Shown here: positions 7,937 through 17,004 of the stretch, in pieces | Layout: every line of letters begins with the position of its first letter | How positions within the stretch are numbered: the stretch's first letter is position 1 | From: Flavobacteriales bacterium | Lineage (GTDB): Bacteria > Bacteroidota > Bacteroidia > UBA10329 | Length of the DNA: 64,000 nucleotides | NCBI GenBank assembly: GCA_021741155.1 | Contig: JAIOYP010000005.1 | Location: 62,001 to 126,000, forward strand | Reading direction: 5' to 3' | The notes under the pieces: model-generated | What the model was told of the DNA's origin: nothing | Database searches by the model: none | The model's input: the letters and a program-made list of their open reading frames with translations, nothing else | Translations under genes and position numbers: made by a program

Positions 7937-10900
7937 ATGTATTTGCTTAAGTCTTTTATCGGAGGATTGACCTTGACTTTATTGATTACCGCTTCCGTGT
8001 TCGGGCAGGAATGCGGAATCATCTATGTGTCTCCAAGTGGCGCAGGCTCCGGAACAACAGGAACGCGTGCCAATCCAGCTAGTCTGAGTCACGGGCTTAG
8101 TTTGGTAAATGTTACGAATAATGTGCTTTGGCTTGCTGCTGGCTCTTATACAATTACCGATTATTTATCTATCCCGAACAACGTTACTATTGAAGGCGGA
8201 TTTAATGGAGCTTGGATTAAAAGCAATTCAACTCCTTCAATAATCAGTCGTACTGCTGCCAATCCGTTACCAAATCCAGCAAATGCCCTGGTTGGATTGG
8301 CTGGATTGAACGCGTCTGGTTTTCGATTACAAGACCTTACTATCGATGTGGCCGCAGCACCATCAGCAGGTATTTCTGTTTACGGCATTTATCTAGCTTC
8401 TTGTTCCAATTACTCTATTGTTCGCTGCGTTGTGAACACGGGAAATGGTGGAGCTGGGCTAACTGGAACTACTGGGGCGCCAGGTGTTGCAGGTGGAAAC
8501 GGAGCCAATGGCCAGCCAGGAGCCGATGAGCCGAACCTCCCGCAAGGTGGCGCTGGTGGAATTGGAGCAGCCGGAAACAATGGTGGTAACGGTCAAACTG
8601 GAGGTCGACATTCCGGAGGCACAAACCCAGGCCCTGGGCTACCAGGTTCTCCTGCCAATTGCGGAGGTTCAGGTGGCGCAACGGGCTCGGGACCTCAAAA
8701 CTCATTTTTCAATCAGACCCCTTCATGCGGCAGCGTCACTTCTGGTCAGAGCGGAACAGCTGGCGGTGTAGGAATTGCTGGGGCAGCAGGTACAATTGGT
8801 GCTCAAGGAACATACATGACAGGCTATTTTGTGCCGGGGCCAGCAGGTGGCAACGGGACTCAAGGTGGTCCTGGTTGCGGGGGCGGTGGTGGAGGTGGCG
8901 GTGGTGGCCGTCAATTAGGGGGTTCAGATAACTATGGTGCAGGAGGTGGTGGCGGTGGTGCTGGAGGTCAAGGCGGTTTTGGCGGCATTGGTGGCACAGG
9001 CGGTGGTGGTTCGTTCGCTGTATTTAGTTGGAACAATGGTGCTGGAGGGAATGTAACCGACTGCGCTCTTAATCCTGGTGCTGGTGGTCTGGGCGGAGTT
9101 GGAGGTGTTGGTGGTGCTGGTGGTACTGGTGGTACTGGTGGTCAAGGAGGTACTGCTGGCGCATGTGGAAATAGTTTTGGCGGAAACGGTGGAGCTGGAG
9201 GTGCTGGTGGGCCGGGTGGTTTGGGCGGATCAGGAGCTACAGGACCAAGTTTACCACTAGCCGAACAAGGAGGCGGAATCCCGGTTGCTGCTTCGAATAT
9301 CACTTCTGTTCCGGGCAATCCTCCCGTGATAAATGTTGATAATTATGGATGCACAAACTCTGACATCTCGTTCTCAGCAACTGGCGGAAACGGAGCTTGG
9401 AACTTCGGTACTGGAGCGAACCCTCAGACCGCTAATGGAAACGGACCACATGCAGTTACGTTTCCAACTACTGGACGAAGAACCATCACTTACGCAGGAA
9501 CCACCTTCACCGATTTCATCGGCATTTTTAATAGCGGGCCAACGCTTCCAACAATTTCACCGGCAAATCCAACGGTCGATGCGGGTTGTCCAAATCAATT
9601 CTCAACCACGTTAGTTGGAAGTCAATATGATTGGGATTTCGGTCCCGTGGCATCACCTCCGACCCAATCTGGTCCAGCAGTAACCACAACTTCAGATGTC
9701 TATTTCAGCACTCCCGGAACGTATTGGATTAAAGTAACTGTACTTACTGCTTGCTGCGGGCCGGTAACGGATTCAACACAAGTAACGGTGCAAGCGAATG
9801 TTTATGATATAACGTTGACTGCAAGCGGCACATCTATTTGCGAGGGTGACCCGATTGTTTTCACCGCTACGCCTCCAACGTATGATAATTACGAATTCTT
9901 CATTGATGGCGTTTCCGTTCAGAATGGTGCGCTGCCTGTTTATACAAGTTCAACTATTCAGCAAGGAGACAGCATTTATGTGGAGGCATTTGTGGGAAGC
10001 TGCTTTGCCAATCCAAGCGATACGATTGTCCCTACGGTAAATCCTGTTCCAACGGTAACGCTTACTTCAAGCGACCCAGACAACGAAATCTGTCAAGGAG
10101 AGACAGTCACATTTACGGCCACGCCTGCTGGGTTGGATTCGTATCAGTTCTTCAACGGCTCAACTTCTATGCAGAATGGTGCGAGCAATATCCTTTTCGG
10201 AACCGTTCCGGTCAATAACAGCATAACCGTGGTGGCTACGGATAATGGTTGTTCGAGCCCTCCAAGCGCAGCCATTGTGACCTTAGTCAACCCGATTCCG
10301 TTGGTCACTTTGACCAGTTCTGATGCGGACAATATGATTTGCGATGGTGACAATGTCATCTTTACTGCCTTGCCACTTGGTCTGGCTGGTTATCAATTCT
10401 TTGAAGGTGTGGCGGCCATTCAATCTGGCATTGCTAACGTTTACCAAACAAGCGCATTGGTTTCTGGTACCAACGTTTTTGTTATTGGAACCAGTCAGGC
10501 GGGTTGCGTGGGCGGTCAGAGCAATATCATAACGACTACTGTAAATCCTTATCCAACGGTTACGCTGAGCAGCTCGGACCCGAACAACGAAATCTGCGAA
10601 GGCGAGTCCATCACATTCACGGCCGCCCCATCAGGTCTTAACAGCTACGAATTCTTTGATAGCGCCACATCTGTTCAGAATTCGGCTTCCGCAACATGGA
10701 CCACAACTGGTCTGATTACTGGAAACAGCGTAACCGTTGAGGCAACACATTTTGGCTGTACGAGTGTTGCGAGTGCAGCTATCACCACCACGCTAATTGC
10801 TTCACCTGTTGTTGATCCAGGAGTTGACTTTGAAAACTGCGTTGATGCTACAGATGTTACTCTAACTGGGTTTACGCCTGCCGGTGGAACTTGGAGCGGA

Positions 10901-12022
10901 ACAGGAATCACCAATCCAACGGGTGTTTTTTCTCCTAGCGGAGCTGGTGTTGGAACTTTCACTCTGTCCTACCAAGCTTCGAATGCTAACTGTACAACCA
11001 CTGAAACAATTACGGCAACCATTCACGCTCTGCCCGTGGTTGATGCGGGAACTTACAGTCCCGTTTGTTTGGGAGAAACGGTCAATCTCAACGTTACAGG
11101 AGCAACAAGCTATGTTTGGACTCCTGCGACAGATTTGAGTAGCACAACCATTGCTAATCCGGTTTCAACTCCTACCGCAACCATCAACTACACGGTTGTG
11201 GGAACGGATGTGAATGGCTGCGAGAACAGCGATGTCACAACCATCACGGTTGAGCCTGTTCCAACAGCAAGCTTTACTTCTGGTGATGTTTGTATTGGTG
11301 ATACAACAGCATTTGTGAATACATCGCAACCAGCGGTTGGAGTTACCTATCAATGGGGTTTTGGAGATGGTTCTACATCAACCCAAACCATGCCGACTTA
11401 TCCTTATCAGGCGGCAGGAACTTACACTGCACAACTGACCGTAACGTGGGGAAATTGTAGCAATTCAACTACGGAAGATGTGATTGTCAATGCTCGTCCG
11501 CAAGCGTCTTTTATTGCTACTCCCGACTATACAACCGCCATCGAACCGCTTATCAATTTCGAAGACCTTTCAATTTCCGCTGTTGCTTGGGAATGGGATT
11601 TTGGCGATTTTACTCCTTTTTCTGATGAGGAAAACCCATCACATGCCTATTCGGATACGGGAATGCACGTCATCACATTGGTCACGTTCAATCAGTTTGG
11701 TTGTACTGACACTATTCTTGATTCGGTTTTCATCGCGCCCGCGACCACATTGTATGTTCCATCTGCATTTACGCCTGATGCCGACCGCATTAACGATAGC
11801 TTCAAAGCTTATGGAGAAGACATTTTTTGGCTTGATTTCCGGGTTTTTGACCGTTGGGGGAAACAACTTTTCTTCACCGATGATATTCTCGTTGGTTGGG
11901 ATGGAACGGACAGCAAAACGAAGAAAGACGTGAAACCTGGTGTCTATGTTTACCAAGTACTCTACGAGGATTTCCGAGGACGAAGGAAGAAAAAGCTAGG
12001 TTCGGTTTCCCTTATCCGTTAA
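7937..12022 (+). CDS. Large T9SS type B secreted protein with Gly-rich, Ig-like and PKD repeats
   Basis: A 1361-residue secreted protein. Order: signal peptide (1-23); a beta-helix-like start (about 25-165, IIYVSPSGAGSG, NVTIEGGF); a collagen-like Gly-rich stretch (about 170-450) with poly-Gly runs; a Cys-containing segment; four Ig-like repeats of 82-85 residues starting near 625, 707, 790 and 875 (xTLTSSDPDNEIC, then F-TATP); further Ig-like modules; PKD domains with YQWGFGDGS and EWDFGDF; and a C-terminal CHU_C/type B sorting domain (YVPSAFTPDADRINDSF, FDRWGKQLF, PGVYVYQV). The tail directs outer-membrane export by the type IX system. The role is probably adhesion or matrix; no catalytic domain is visible. 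A hairpin terminator follows at 12072. Confidence 0.88.
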   Translation: MYLLKSFIGGLTLTLLITASVFGQECGIIYVSPSGAGSGTTGTRANPASLSHGLSLVNVTNNVLWLAAGSYTITDYLSIPNNVTIEGGFNGAWIKSNSTPSIISRTAANPLPNPANALVGLAGLNASGFRLQDLTIDVAAAPSAGISVYGIYLASCSNYSIVRCVVNTGNGGAGLTGTTGAPGVAGGNGANGQPGADEPNLPQGGAGGIGAAGNNGGNGQTGGRHSGGTNPGPGLPGSPANCGGSGGATGSGPQNSFFNQTPSCGSVTSGQSGTAGGVGIAGAAGTIGAQGTYMTGYFVPGPAGGNGTQGGPGCGGGGGGGGGGRQLGGSDNYGAGGGGGGAGGQGGFGGIGGTGGGGSFAVFSWNNGAGGNVTDCALNPGAGGLGGVGGVGGAGGTGGTGGQGGTAGACGNSFGGNGGAGGAGGPGGLGGSGATGPSLPLAEQGGGIPVAASNITSVPGNPPVINVDNYGCTNSDISFSATGGNGAWNFGTGANPQTANGNGPHAVTFPTTGRRTITYAGTTFTDFIGIFNSGPTLPTISPANPTVDAGCPNQFSTTLVGSQYDWDFGPVASPPTQSGPAVTTTSDVYFSTPGTYWIKVTVLTACCGPVTDSTQVTVQANVYDITLTASGTSICEGDPIVFTATPPTYDNYEFFIDGVSVQNGALPVYTSSTIQQGDSIYVEAFVGSCFANPSDTIVPTVNPVPTVTLTSSDPDNEICQGETVTFTATPAGLDSYQFFNGSTSMQNGASNILFGTVPVNNSITVVATDNGCSSPPSAAIVTLVNPIPLVTLTSSDADNMICDGDNVIFTALPLGLAGYQFFEGVAAIQSGIANVYQTSALVSGTNVFVIGTSQAGCVGGQSNIITTTVNPYPTVTLSSSDPNNEICEGESITFTAAPSGLNSYEFFDSATSVQNSASATWTTTGLITGNSVTVEATHFGCTSVASAAITTTLIASPVVDPGVDFENCVDATDVTLTGFTPAGGTWSGTGITNPTGVFSPSGAGVGTFTLSYQASNANCTTTETITATIHALPVVDAGTYSPVCLGETVNLNVTGATSYVWTPATDLSSTTIANPVSTPTATINYTVVGTDVNGCENSDVTTITVEPVPTASFTSGDVCIGDTTAFVNTSQPAVGVTYQWGFGDGSTSTQTMPTYPYQAAGTYTAQLTVTWGNCSNSTTEDVIVNARPQASFIATPDYTTAIEPLINFEDLSISAVAWEWDFGDFTPFSDEENPSHAYSDTGMHVITLVTFNQFGCTDTILDSVFIAPATTLYVPSAFTPDADRINDSFKAYGEDIFWLDFRVFDRWGKQLFFTDDILVGWDGTDSKTKKDVKPGVYVYQVLYEDFRGRRKKKLGSVSLIR
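9809..10810 (+). repeat. Four in-frame ~250-bp Ig-like repeats
   Basis: Within the 1361-residue protein, related units start at 9809, 10055, 10304 and 10559 (spacing 246, 249 and 255 bp). Each encodes an xTLTxSxxDNxIC motif followed by a GxxxxFTAxPxGLxxYxFF core. The spacing and shared residues indicate tandem duplication within the gene. Confidence 0.85.
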
Positions 12023-12071
12023 GGTTCTTCAAAAACTGTGTCAGACTATTTTAGGCGTAAACATCGAGCGA

Positions 12072-12095
12072 GAAAGCGTTCGGGGCTTTCTTTTT
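12072..12095 (+). terminator. Terminator of the GAAAGC/GCTTTC type
   Basis: GAAAGC (12072-12077) and GCTTTC (12085-12090) enclose GTTCGGG, followed by five T. The same core recurs after both LamG-LRR genes (31502 and 33442). The T-run overlaps the stop of the convergent PAP2-like gene. Confidence 0.8.
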
Positions 12096-12708
12096 AGAGG
12101 AGTATTACCGATCCTGTCAGAATCAGAGTTCCAAGAACAAAGCCAACATACACTTGTAGCGGTGTGTGGGCATCTAGTTTCAATCTAGAATAACCCACAA
12201 TTCCACTTACGACCACCAGCGCCATAATTAGCTCGGTAGCATTTACTTGATAACGAAGTGCTAAGCCCAAGATAGTACCAACAATACCGCCCATTCCGAG
12301 CATGTGAATACTCACTTTCCATTTGAGGTTGATAACGAAAGCCACCGCCACCGAAAAAGCTGCCCCCAAAATCAAATTGGGGAACAGACTTGGCATTGGC
12401 GCTTTACTGAACATGTAAAACGTGCTCATATGGAACACAATCGTAGTCAGAAAAGGCAACGAACGCTCCTTGGCTGTGTGCATATGAAAACTATCAATAA
12501 GCTTGGTGCGATAGAAATAATAGAACACCCCAATAGGTAAAATAATGGTGTTGAGAAACGTGATGAGAAAAATGAATTTCCTGACTTCTGGCTGCACACC
12601 GTACGTGATAAAGGTTTCGGCATGAAACAAAATAATCAACGAATAAAGAGGAACGAATATGGGCTGAAAAATGACTGAAATGGCCGTGGCAAACTTTTTC
12701 TCCATCAC
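12094..12708 (-). CDS. PAP2-like integral membrane protein
   Basis: A 204-residue polytopic membrane protein with about six hydrophobic segments. It carries a reduced PAP2-type signature: KWKVSIHMLGMGG around residue 130 and SRLKLDAHTPLQVYVGF around 172-190, equivalent to SRxxxxxHxxxD but with Gln where Asp usually lies. Loss of that Asp makes classical phosphatase activity uncertain. It overlaps the omega-amidase gene upstream by four bases, placing it third in an operon with an aminotransferase and an amidase. The link between membrane lipid chemistry and amino-acid transamination is not obvious; it may simply be cotranscribed. Confidence 0.65.
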   Translation of the reverse strand: MMEKKFATAISVIFQPIFVPLYSLIILFHAETFITYGVQPEVRKFIFLITFLNTIILPIGVFYYFYRTKLIDSFHMHTAKERSLPFLTTIVFHMSTFYMFSKAPMPSLFPNLILGAAFSVAVAFVINLKWKVSIHMLGMGGIVGTILGLALRYQVNATELIMALVVVSGIVGYSRLKLDAHTPLQVYVGFVLGTLILTGSVILL

Positions 12709-13511
12709 AACTTCAATTCAAATTCGTCTGCATCGTCCAACGGTCTAAACTTGGCGCAAAAGTCGTCCAATTCTGCTTTAGAAAGCGTTACTGTTTCAAT
12801 CGCTTCTTCACCTTCGACAAACGAACACAAAATTTCACCTTTCGGACTTACAACCAACGAACTTCCATCATATTCCATTCCTTTTCCGTCTGCTCCAACG
12901 CGATTCACGCCAACCACATAGCATTGGTTTTCGTGTGCACGAGCCACGATCAAACTTCGCCAAGCAGACGAACGCGCAGCTGGCCAATTCGCCACATAAA
13001 CCAATACATCATATCGGTCTGATTTCAGGTTTCTACTGAAAACTGGAAACCGTAGATCGTAGCACACTTGAGGCATGATTTTCCAGCCGTCTTTTTCGAT
13101 GATTCTGCGTGCAGAACCAGCGGTAAAAAACTTGTCTTCGTCTGCAAAACTGAAACGATGCCGCTTGTCATACCACGTAAAACTTCGGTCCGGATTTGCC
13201 CAAAGCATTCTGTTGAAGAATTTTCCGCCTGAGCCACCCGTGGCGCACTCTTCTCGAATAATCGCGCTTCCAGTTATTGTTGCTCCCAGTTCAGCAGAAA
13301 GATTCCGAATCCAAGAAACGGTTGGACCGTCCATCGATTCGGACAATTCACGCACATTCATGGTAAAACCTGTGGTGAACATCTCAGGCAAAACAATCAG
13401 GTCTGTCTTTCCTTTTAGCGGTCGGAGTTTGTCTTCCCAGAATTTGAGGTTCGCGGTTTTGTCTTCCCAAACAAGGGGCTGCTGACAAACAGTAACACGC
13501 AAATCGCTCAT
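12705..13511 (-). CDS. Omega-amidase, nitrilase superfamily (YafV-like)
   Basis: A 268-residue carbon-nitrogen hydrolase. The Glu-Lys-Cys triad is visible: E43 in VLPEMFTTGF, K116 in WYDKRHRFSF, and C150 in QVCYDLRFP. The length and the MFTTGF signature fit the YafV/NIT2 omega-amidase group, which hydrolyses alpha-ketoglutaramate or alpha-ketosuccinamate to the dicarboxylate and ammonia. It overlaps both neighbours by ATGA. The gene upstream encodes a transaminase of the type that produces these omega-amides, so the pair forms the transaminase-omega-amidase pathway, which drives the transamination forward and helps recycle methionine from its keto acid. Confidence 0.9.
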   Translation of the reverse strand: MSDLRVTVCQQPLVWEDKTANLKFWEDKLRPLKGKTDLIVLPEMFTTGFTMNVRELSESMDGPTVSWIRNLSAELGATITGSAIIREECATGGSGGKFFNRMLWANPDRSFTWYDKRHRFSFADEDKFFTAGSARRIIEKDGWKIMPQVCYDLRFPVFSRNLKSDRYDVLVYVANWPAARSSAWRSLIVARAHENQCYVVGVNRVGADGKGMEYDGSSLVVSPKGEILCSFVEGEEAIETVTLSKAELDDFCAKFRPLDDADEFELKL

Positions 13512-14662
13512 AATTTCATGAGTTTTTCGGCTGCTTTCTCGAGCGTTTCATCCTCCTTCGCGAAGCAGAAACGGAGAAATTTATCTTCGTTTTTCTCATG
13601 ATAAAAGACCGAAACTGGAATGGAAGCCACACCCACTTCTTTGGTTAATCGGATAGCGTAATCTGTGTCTTTTTCGTCCGAAATGGCCGAGTAATCAAGC
13701 AATTGGAAATACGTCCCTTCGCTTGCCCTAATTTTGAAATTGGAGCCTTGAAGTAAACGATTGAATGTGTCTCGCTTTTCTTGATAGAAAGCTCCGAGTT
13801 CGAGGTAATGTTCTTTATCGTTTAAGAATTCGGCCAAGGCATGTTGTGCAGGCGTATTCACAGAAAACACATTAAACTGATGCACTTTTCGGAACTCTTT
13901 CATCAAATTGGCTGGAGCCATCACATGACCCATTTTCCAACCTGTGTTATGGTATGTTTTTCCAAAGGATGAAACGATGATGGAGCGCTCGGCCAACTTT
14001 GGAAATCTGGCCACACTTTGATGCTCGAATCCATCGAAAATGATGTGCTCATACACCTCATCACTTAAAATAATGATGTCGGTACCATCGGTTAGCTTTT
14101 GAAGCTTGGCCATGTCTTGCGCGTTCATCACTCGGCCCGATGGATTGTGAGGTGTGTTGATGATAATCATCCGCGTACGCTGATTAATCAATCGCTTCAC
14201 TTTTTCCCAATCAATGAGTTCTCCCGAAAGATTCATTTGAACATAAGCTGGTGTTCCTCCATGAATTTGGATGGCAGGAACGTAGCAATCATAAGCTGGT
14301 TCAAAAATGATGACTTCATCGCCTTCGGTCACAAAAGCTGAAATGGCGGTATAAATAGCTTGAGTACCGCCAGCGGTGATGGTAATTTCAGTCTCAGAAT
14401 CATATTTGGCTGAGTAAAGCTCCTCTACCTTTTCGGCCAGTTTTTCGCGCAAACCAAGCACGCCTTGCATGGGCGAATACTGATTGAAACCACGATTCAT
14501 GAAGGAATGTGTAAGTTCAACCAACCGGCTGGGAATACTAAAATCGGGAAAGCCTTGTGAGAGATTGACTGCGCCATGTTCACGCGCCAAACCACTCATT
14601 ACCGTAAAAATGGTGGTGCCTTGCTTGGGCAATTTAGAACGGAGTACGCCAGGGAATTTCAT
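13508..14662 (-). CDS. PLP-dependent aminotransferase, methionine/glutamine transaminase type
   Basis: A 384-residue fold-type I class I/II aminotransferase. NLSQGFPDF near residue 34, TAGGTQAIYTAI near 97, NTPHNPSGRV near 171 and LSDEVYEHIIFDG are characteristic, and the PLP lysine lies in SSFGKTYHNTGWKMG at about 234. This set matches the YbdL/MtnE (kynurenine transaminase-like) group, which uses methionine, aromatic amino acids or glutamine. Its stop overlaps the omega-amidase start by four bases, which supports use of glutamine as amino donor. It is first in the operon; the upstream 350-bp gap holds repeat remnants. Confidence 0.9.
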   Translation of the reverse strand: MKFPGVLRSKLPKQGTTIFTVMSGLAREHGAVNLSQGFPDFSIPSRLVELTHSFMNRGFNQYSPMQGVLGLREKLAEKVEELYSAKYDSETEITITAGGTQAIYTAISAFVTEGDEVIIFEPAYDCYVPAIQIHGGTPAYVQMNLSGELIDWEKVKRLINQRTRMIIINTPHNPSGRVMNAQDMAKLQKLTDGTDIIILSDEVYEHIIFDGFEHQSVARFPKLAERSIIVSSFGKTYHNTGWKMGHVMAPANLMKEFRKVHQFNVFSVNTPAQHALAEFLNDKEHYLELGAFYQEKRDTFNRLLQGSNFKIRASEGTYFQLLDYSAISDEKDTDYAIRLTKEVGVASIPVSVFYHEKNEDKFLRFCFAKEDETLEKAAEKLMKL

Positions 14663-14795
14663 CAGGTGCGAAGATAGTTTTCAGGACGATAAGACCATGC
14701 AGATTGTAATCCGCGCAGAGGGCAAACGCATTTAACTTTTATGACTATCCGCATGCTTACCCGGCTATTCAAATCAATTTCTGAAAAGGCATGAA

Positions 14796-14877
14796 AAAGC
14801 CACAAATGCGCGGATGTTACATGATGTTAAGAATGAGCATTCTTTTATAAGCGGAAAACATGTGTTCATCGGTGGCT
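14796..14877. repeat. Decayed inverted repeat, GCCACAGATG family
   Basis: AAGCCACAAATGCGCGGAT at the left (about 14796-14814) is partly complementary to TGTTCATCGGTGGCTAAA at the right (about 14862-14879). The arms resemble those at 58320-58402 and, more loosely, the repeats around the GxxExxY gene. There is no gene between the arms. Confidence 0.45.
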
Positions 14878-14962
14878 AAAAATATGTTCTTCATAAACTT
14901 GAGCAAGTAATGAGGCCATCATTTTTTTAAAAATCCGTCTGCCATGTCAACTAAGAAACCAA

Positions 14963-14993
14963 TTTTCATATCTGATGGGTAGCCGTACCTTTG
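14963..14993 (+). promoter_or_regulatory. Probable ferritin promoter
   Basis: TACCTTTG at 14986-14993 matches the Bacteroidota -7 element TAnnTTTG. TTTT at 14963-14966, 19 bp upstream, is a one-mismatch -33 element (TTTG). The ATG of ferritin lies 22 bp beyond. No iron-responsive operator was recognised. Confidence 0.55.
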
Positions 14994-15015
14994 GGGTGGA
15001 TTTAAAACGGAAACC

Positions 15016-15525
15016 ATGCTTGACAACAAGATTGAAAAATTGCTAAACCATCAGATTGAACTCGAATTTGAGTCGTCTCAATATTACCTTTCAATGGCTT
15101 CGTGGGCCGAGAAGTCTGGATTGAACGGAATTAGTGCGTTCCTCTACACGCAGGCCGATGAGGAGCGCGTGCATATGCTTAAGCTTTTTCATTACATAAA
15201 CGACCGTGGCGGACATGCATTGGTGCCTACCATTGGTGCGCCTCCGAAGGAATACAAGGATGCACGTGAGGTGTTTACAAAGGTTTTGCAGCACGAGCAA
15301 ATTGTAACCAAAGAGATTAATGATTTGGTGGATACGTGCTTAAAAGTGAAGGATTACACGACTCACAATTTCTTGCAATGGTATGTTGCAGAGCAAATTG
15401 AGGAAGAACGCCAAGCACAAACGCTAATTGACAAATTGGACCTTATTGGTACGGACAAGGGCGGTATGTATCTGTTTGACCGCGATATGGAGACGTTTGT
15501 TTCGAAGGACGCTGGCAAGAAATAA
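15016..15525 (+). CDS. ftnA: Ferritin (non-haem, bacterial FtnA type)
   Basis: A 169-residue ferritin of normal length. Ferroxidase-centre residues are in place: Glu in LEFESSQYYLSMASW (about 17-32), the EERVHMLKLFHY helix (about 49-60), and QHEQIVTKEIN and AEQIEEERQAQTLIDKL in helices C and D. There is no haem-binding Met as in bacterioferritin. It oxidises Fe(II) and stores it as a mineral inside a 24-mer in the cytoplasm. It is preceded by a good -7 promoter element and followed 21 bp later by a lipoprotein redoxin gene. Confidence 0.93.
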   Translation: MLDNKIEKLLNHQIELEFESSQYYLSMASWAEKSGLNGISAFLYTQADEERVHMLKLFHYINDRGGHALVPTIGAPPKEYKDAREVFTKVLQHEQIVTKEINDLVDTCLKVKDYTTHNFLQWYVAEQIEEERQAQTLIDKLDLIGTDKGGMYLFDRDMETFVSKDAGKK

Positions 15526-15546
15526 TTTCATGAACGTTTTCTTTCA

Positions 15547-17004
15547 ATGGTAAACTCAAATTCGATGGGTGTGATTTTTCAATTGATGGTATCGATTGCT
15601 TTGTTTTCGTGCGGTGGGAATGCCACGGAAACTGCTGGTGAAAATGAAGCTACTGGCGATGGTAACTTCAACATGGAAGTGGTGATTCAGGGTGCTCCGA
15701 ACGAACAGCTGAAAATGCTGGGTGCATTCGGCAATCAGAATTTTATTGTGGATTCGGCCAAGAGCGATGCCAACGGCAGATTTGTTTTTGAGGCTGATTC
15801 GTTGCTACCAACGGGTTTCTATTATTTGATGCTGAGTTCGGACAACAGCTATTTCCAACTGCTTTTGGATAAAGACCAAGAGTTTAAGTTGGAGACGAGA
15901 AAAGGCGATTTTGTGAATGCCATGAAGGTGGATGGCTGCTTAAACAACGAACTGCTTTACAAGAATTTGAAGTTTGAAGCGGAATTTGGCACGCGACTTC
16001 AACCTATAAATGACCAATTGGCCAAGTTGACGGAAGGAACGGCTGAATACGCTACCGCAAAAGCAAAGCAAGAAGCATTAGTAAAAGAGCGTACGGATCA
16101 TGTGCAATGGTTTTCGGACAATCAGCCGAATTCGTTCTTCACCAAGTTCAAATTATCGGGGCAAAATCCCGATTTGACTACTCCAAGACTGCCAAATGGC
16201 GAATTGGACCAGGTGGCGCAGGTTTATCTGTATAGAAGAGCGTTTTTCGATAACGTGGATTTGAATGCCGAATGGACGATGCGCACACCTGTGTTTGCCA
16301 ATAAGCTTCGTAAATACATCAAGGAATTGACGCCTCAGAATGCCGATTCGCTTATTCGTTATTCGGATGAGCTCATCAGCAAAACGAAAGGAAACAAGGA
16401 GCTTTTTAAGTTCATTGTGAATTGGATTGCGCTGGAATACAAAACGCCTAAGACCATGGGAACGGAGGCGTTGTACGTGCATATGATTGATACGTATTGG
16501 ACGCCTGAGTTGGCGTTTTGGTCCAATCCGGAAGAGATAAAAGGTTTGCGTGGCGAAGTAAGTTTGATGAAGCCTAGCCTCATCGGAAAAATTGCGCAGG
16601 ATGTGCAGGCTACGAACGAAAAAGGCGAAGCGGTTTCTATCTACGGAATGAAATCACCCATCAAGGTGGTGTTCATCTATTCGTACGATTGCGAGCATTG
16701 CCAAAAAGAAGCGCCTGAGATGGCCAAGGTTTACAATCAATGGAAAAGCCAAGGCTTGGATGTGTTTGCGCTTTGCACCGATAAGGACCAAACGAAGTGG
16801 AAAGAATTCGTTCGAAAGAACAACATGACGTTCCACAACGCTATTGACCCAGACCGCAAAAGCCGCTACGACCGTAAGTATCATATCGACATCACACCAG
16901 AGCTATACGTGCTTGATAAGAACAACAAGATTATTGCAAGCAATCTGAGCCCAGAGCAATTGCCTGAGTTCTTGCAGGCTGAGAGGGGAAGAAATCCTTG
17001 GTGA
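15547..17004 (+). CDS. TlpA/ResA-like thioredoxin-fold lipoprotein
   Basis: A 485-residue protein. A hydrophobic N-terminus ends in a lipobox (SIALFSCGG, Cys about 22), so it is probably membrane-anchored and periplasmic; ATG 15565 would give the same mature protein. Residues about 40-140 look like a DUF4369-type domain (PNEQLKMLGAFGNQNFIVDS), followed by a helical middle region. The C-terminal thioredoxin fold (about 345-480) has the redox motif in YDCEHCQKEAPE (CEHC) and a cis-Pro in ITPELYVLDKNNK. Members reduce or isomerise periplasmic thiols, for example in cytochrome maturation. No cytochrome genes are nearby. Confidence 0.88.
   Translation: MVNSNSMGVIFQLMVSIALFSCGGNATETAGENEATGDGNFNMEVVIQGAPNEQLKMLGAFGNQNFIVDSAKSDANGRFVFEADSLLPTGFYYLMLSSDNSYFQLLLDKDQEFKLETRKGDFVNAMKVDGCLNNELLYKNLKFEAEFGTRLQPINDQLAKLTEGTAEYATAKAKQEALVKERTDHVQWFSDNQPNSFFTKFKLSGQNPDLTTPRLPNGELDQVAQVYLYRRAFFDNVDLNAEWTMRTPVFANKLRKYIKELTPQNADSLIRYSDELISKTKGNKELFKFIVNWIALEYKTPKTMGTEALYVHMIDTYWTPELAFWSNPEEIKGLRGEVSLMKPSLIGKIAQDVQATNEKGEAVSIYGMKSPIKVVFIYSYDCEHCQKEAPEMAKVYNQWKSQGLDVFALCTDKDQTKWKEFVRKNNMTFHNAIDPDRKSRYDRKYHIDITPELYVLDKNNKIIASNLSPEQLPEFLQAERGRNPW

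Larger units (their letters stand above)
14663..15015. other. Intergenic region with decayed inverted repeat and ferritin promoter
   Basis: No gene is visible. It lies between the divergent aminotransferase and ferritin starts. It contains a decayed inverted repeat of the GCCAC-ATG family (14796-14877) and a promoter match just before ferritin (14963-14993). Confidence 0.6.

Noticed and set aside
8860..9240. CRISPR-like regular repeats
   Set aside because: The repeats are codon-level Gly-rich runs without unique spacers of fixed size.
8484..9260. Several open frames on both strands within the Gly-rich part of the 1361-residue gene
   Set aside because: They come from biased GGx codon runs in the true frame; their translations are low complexity and have no start context.
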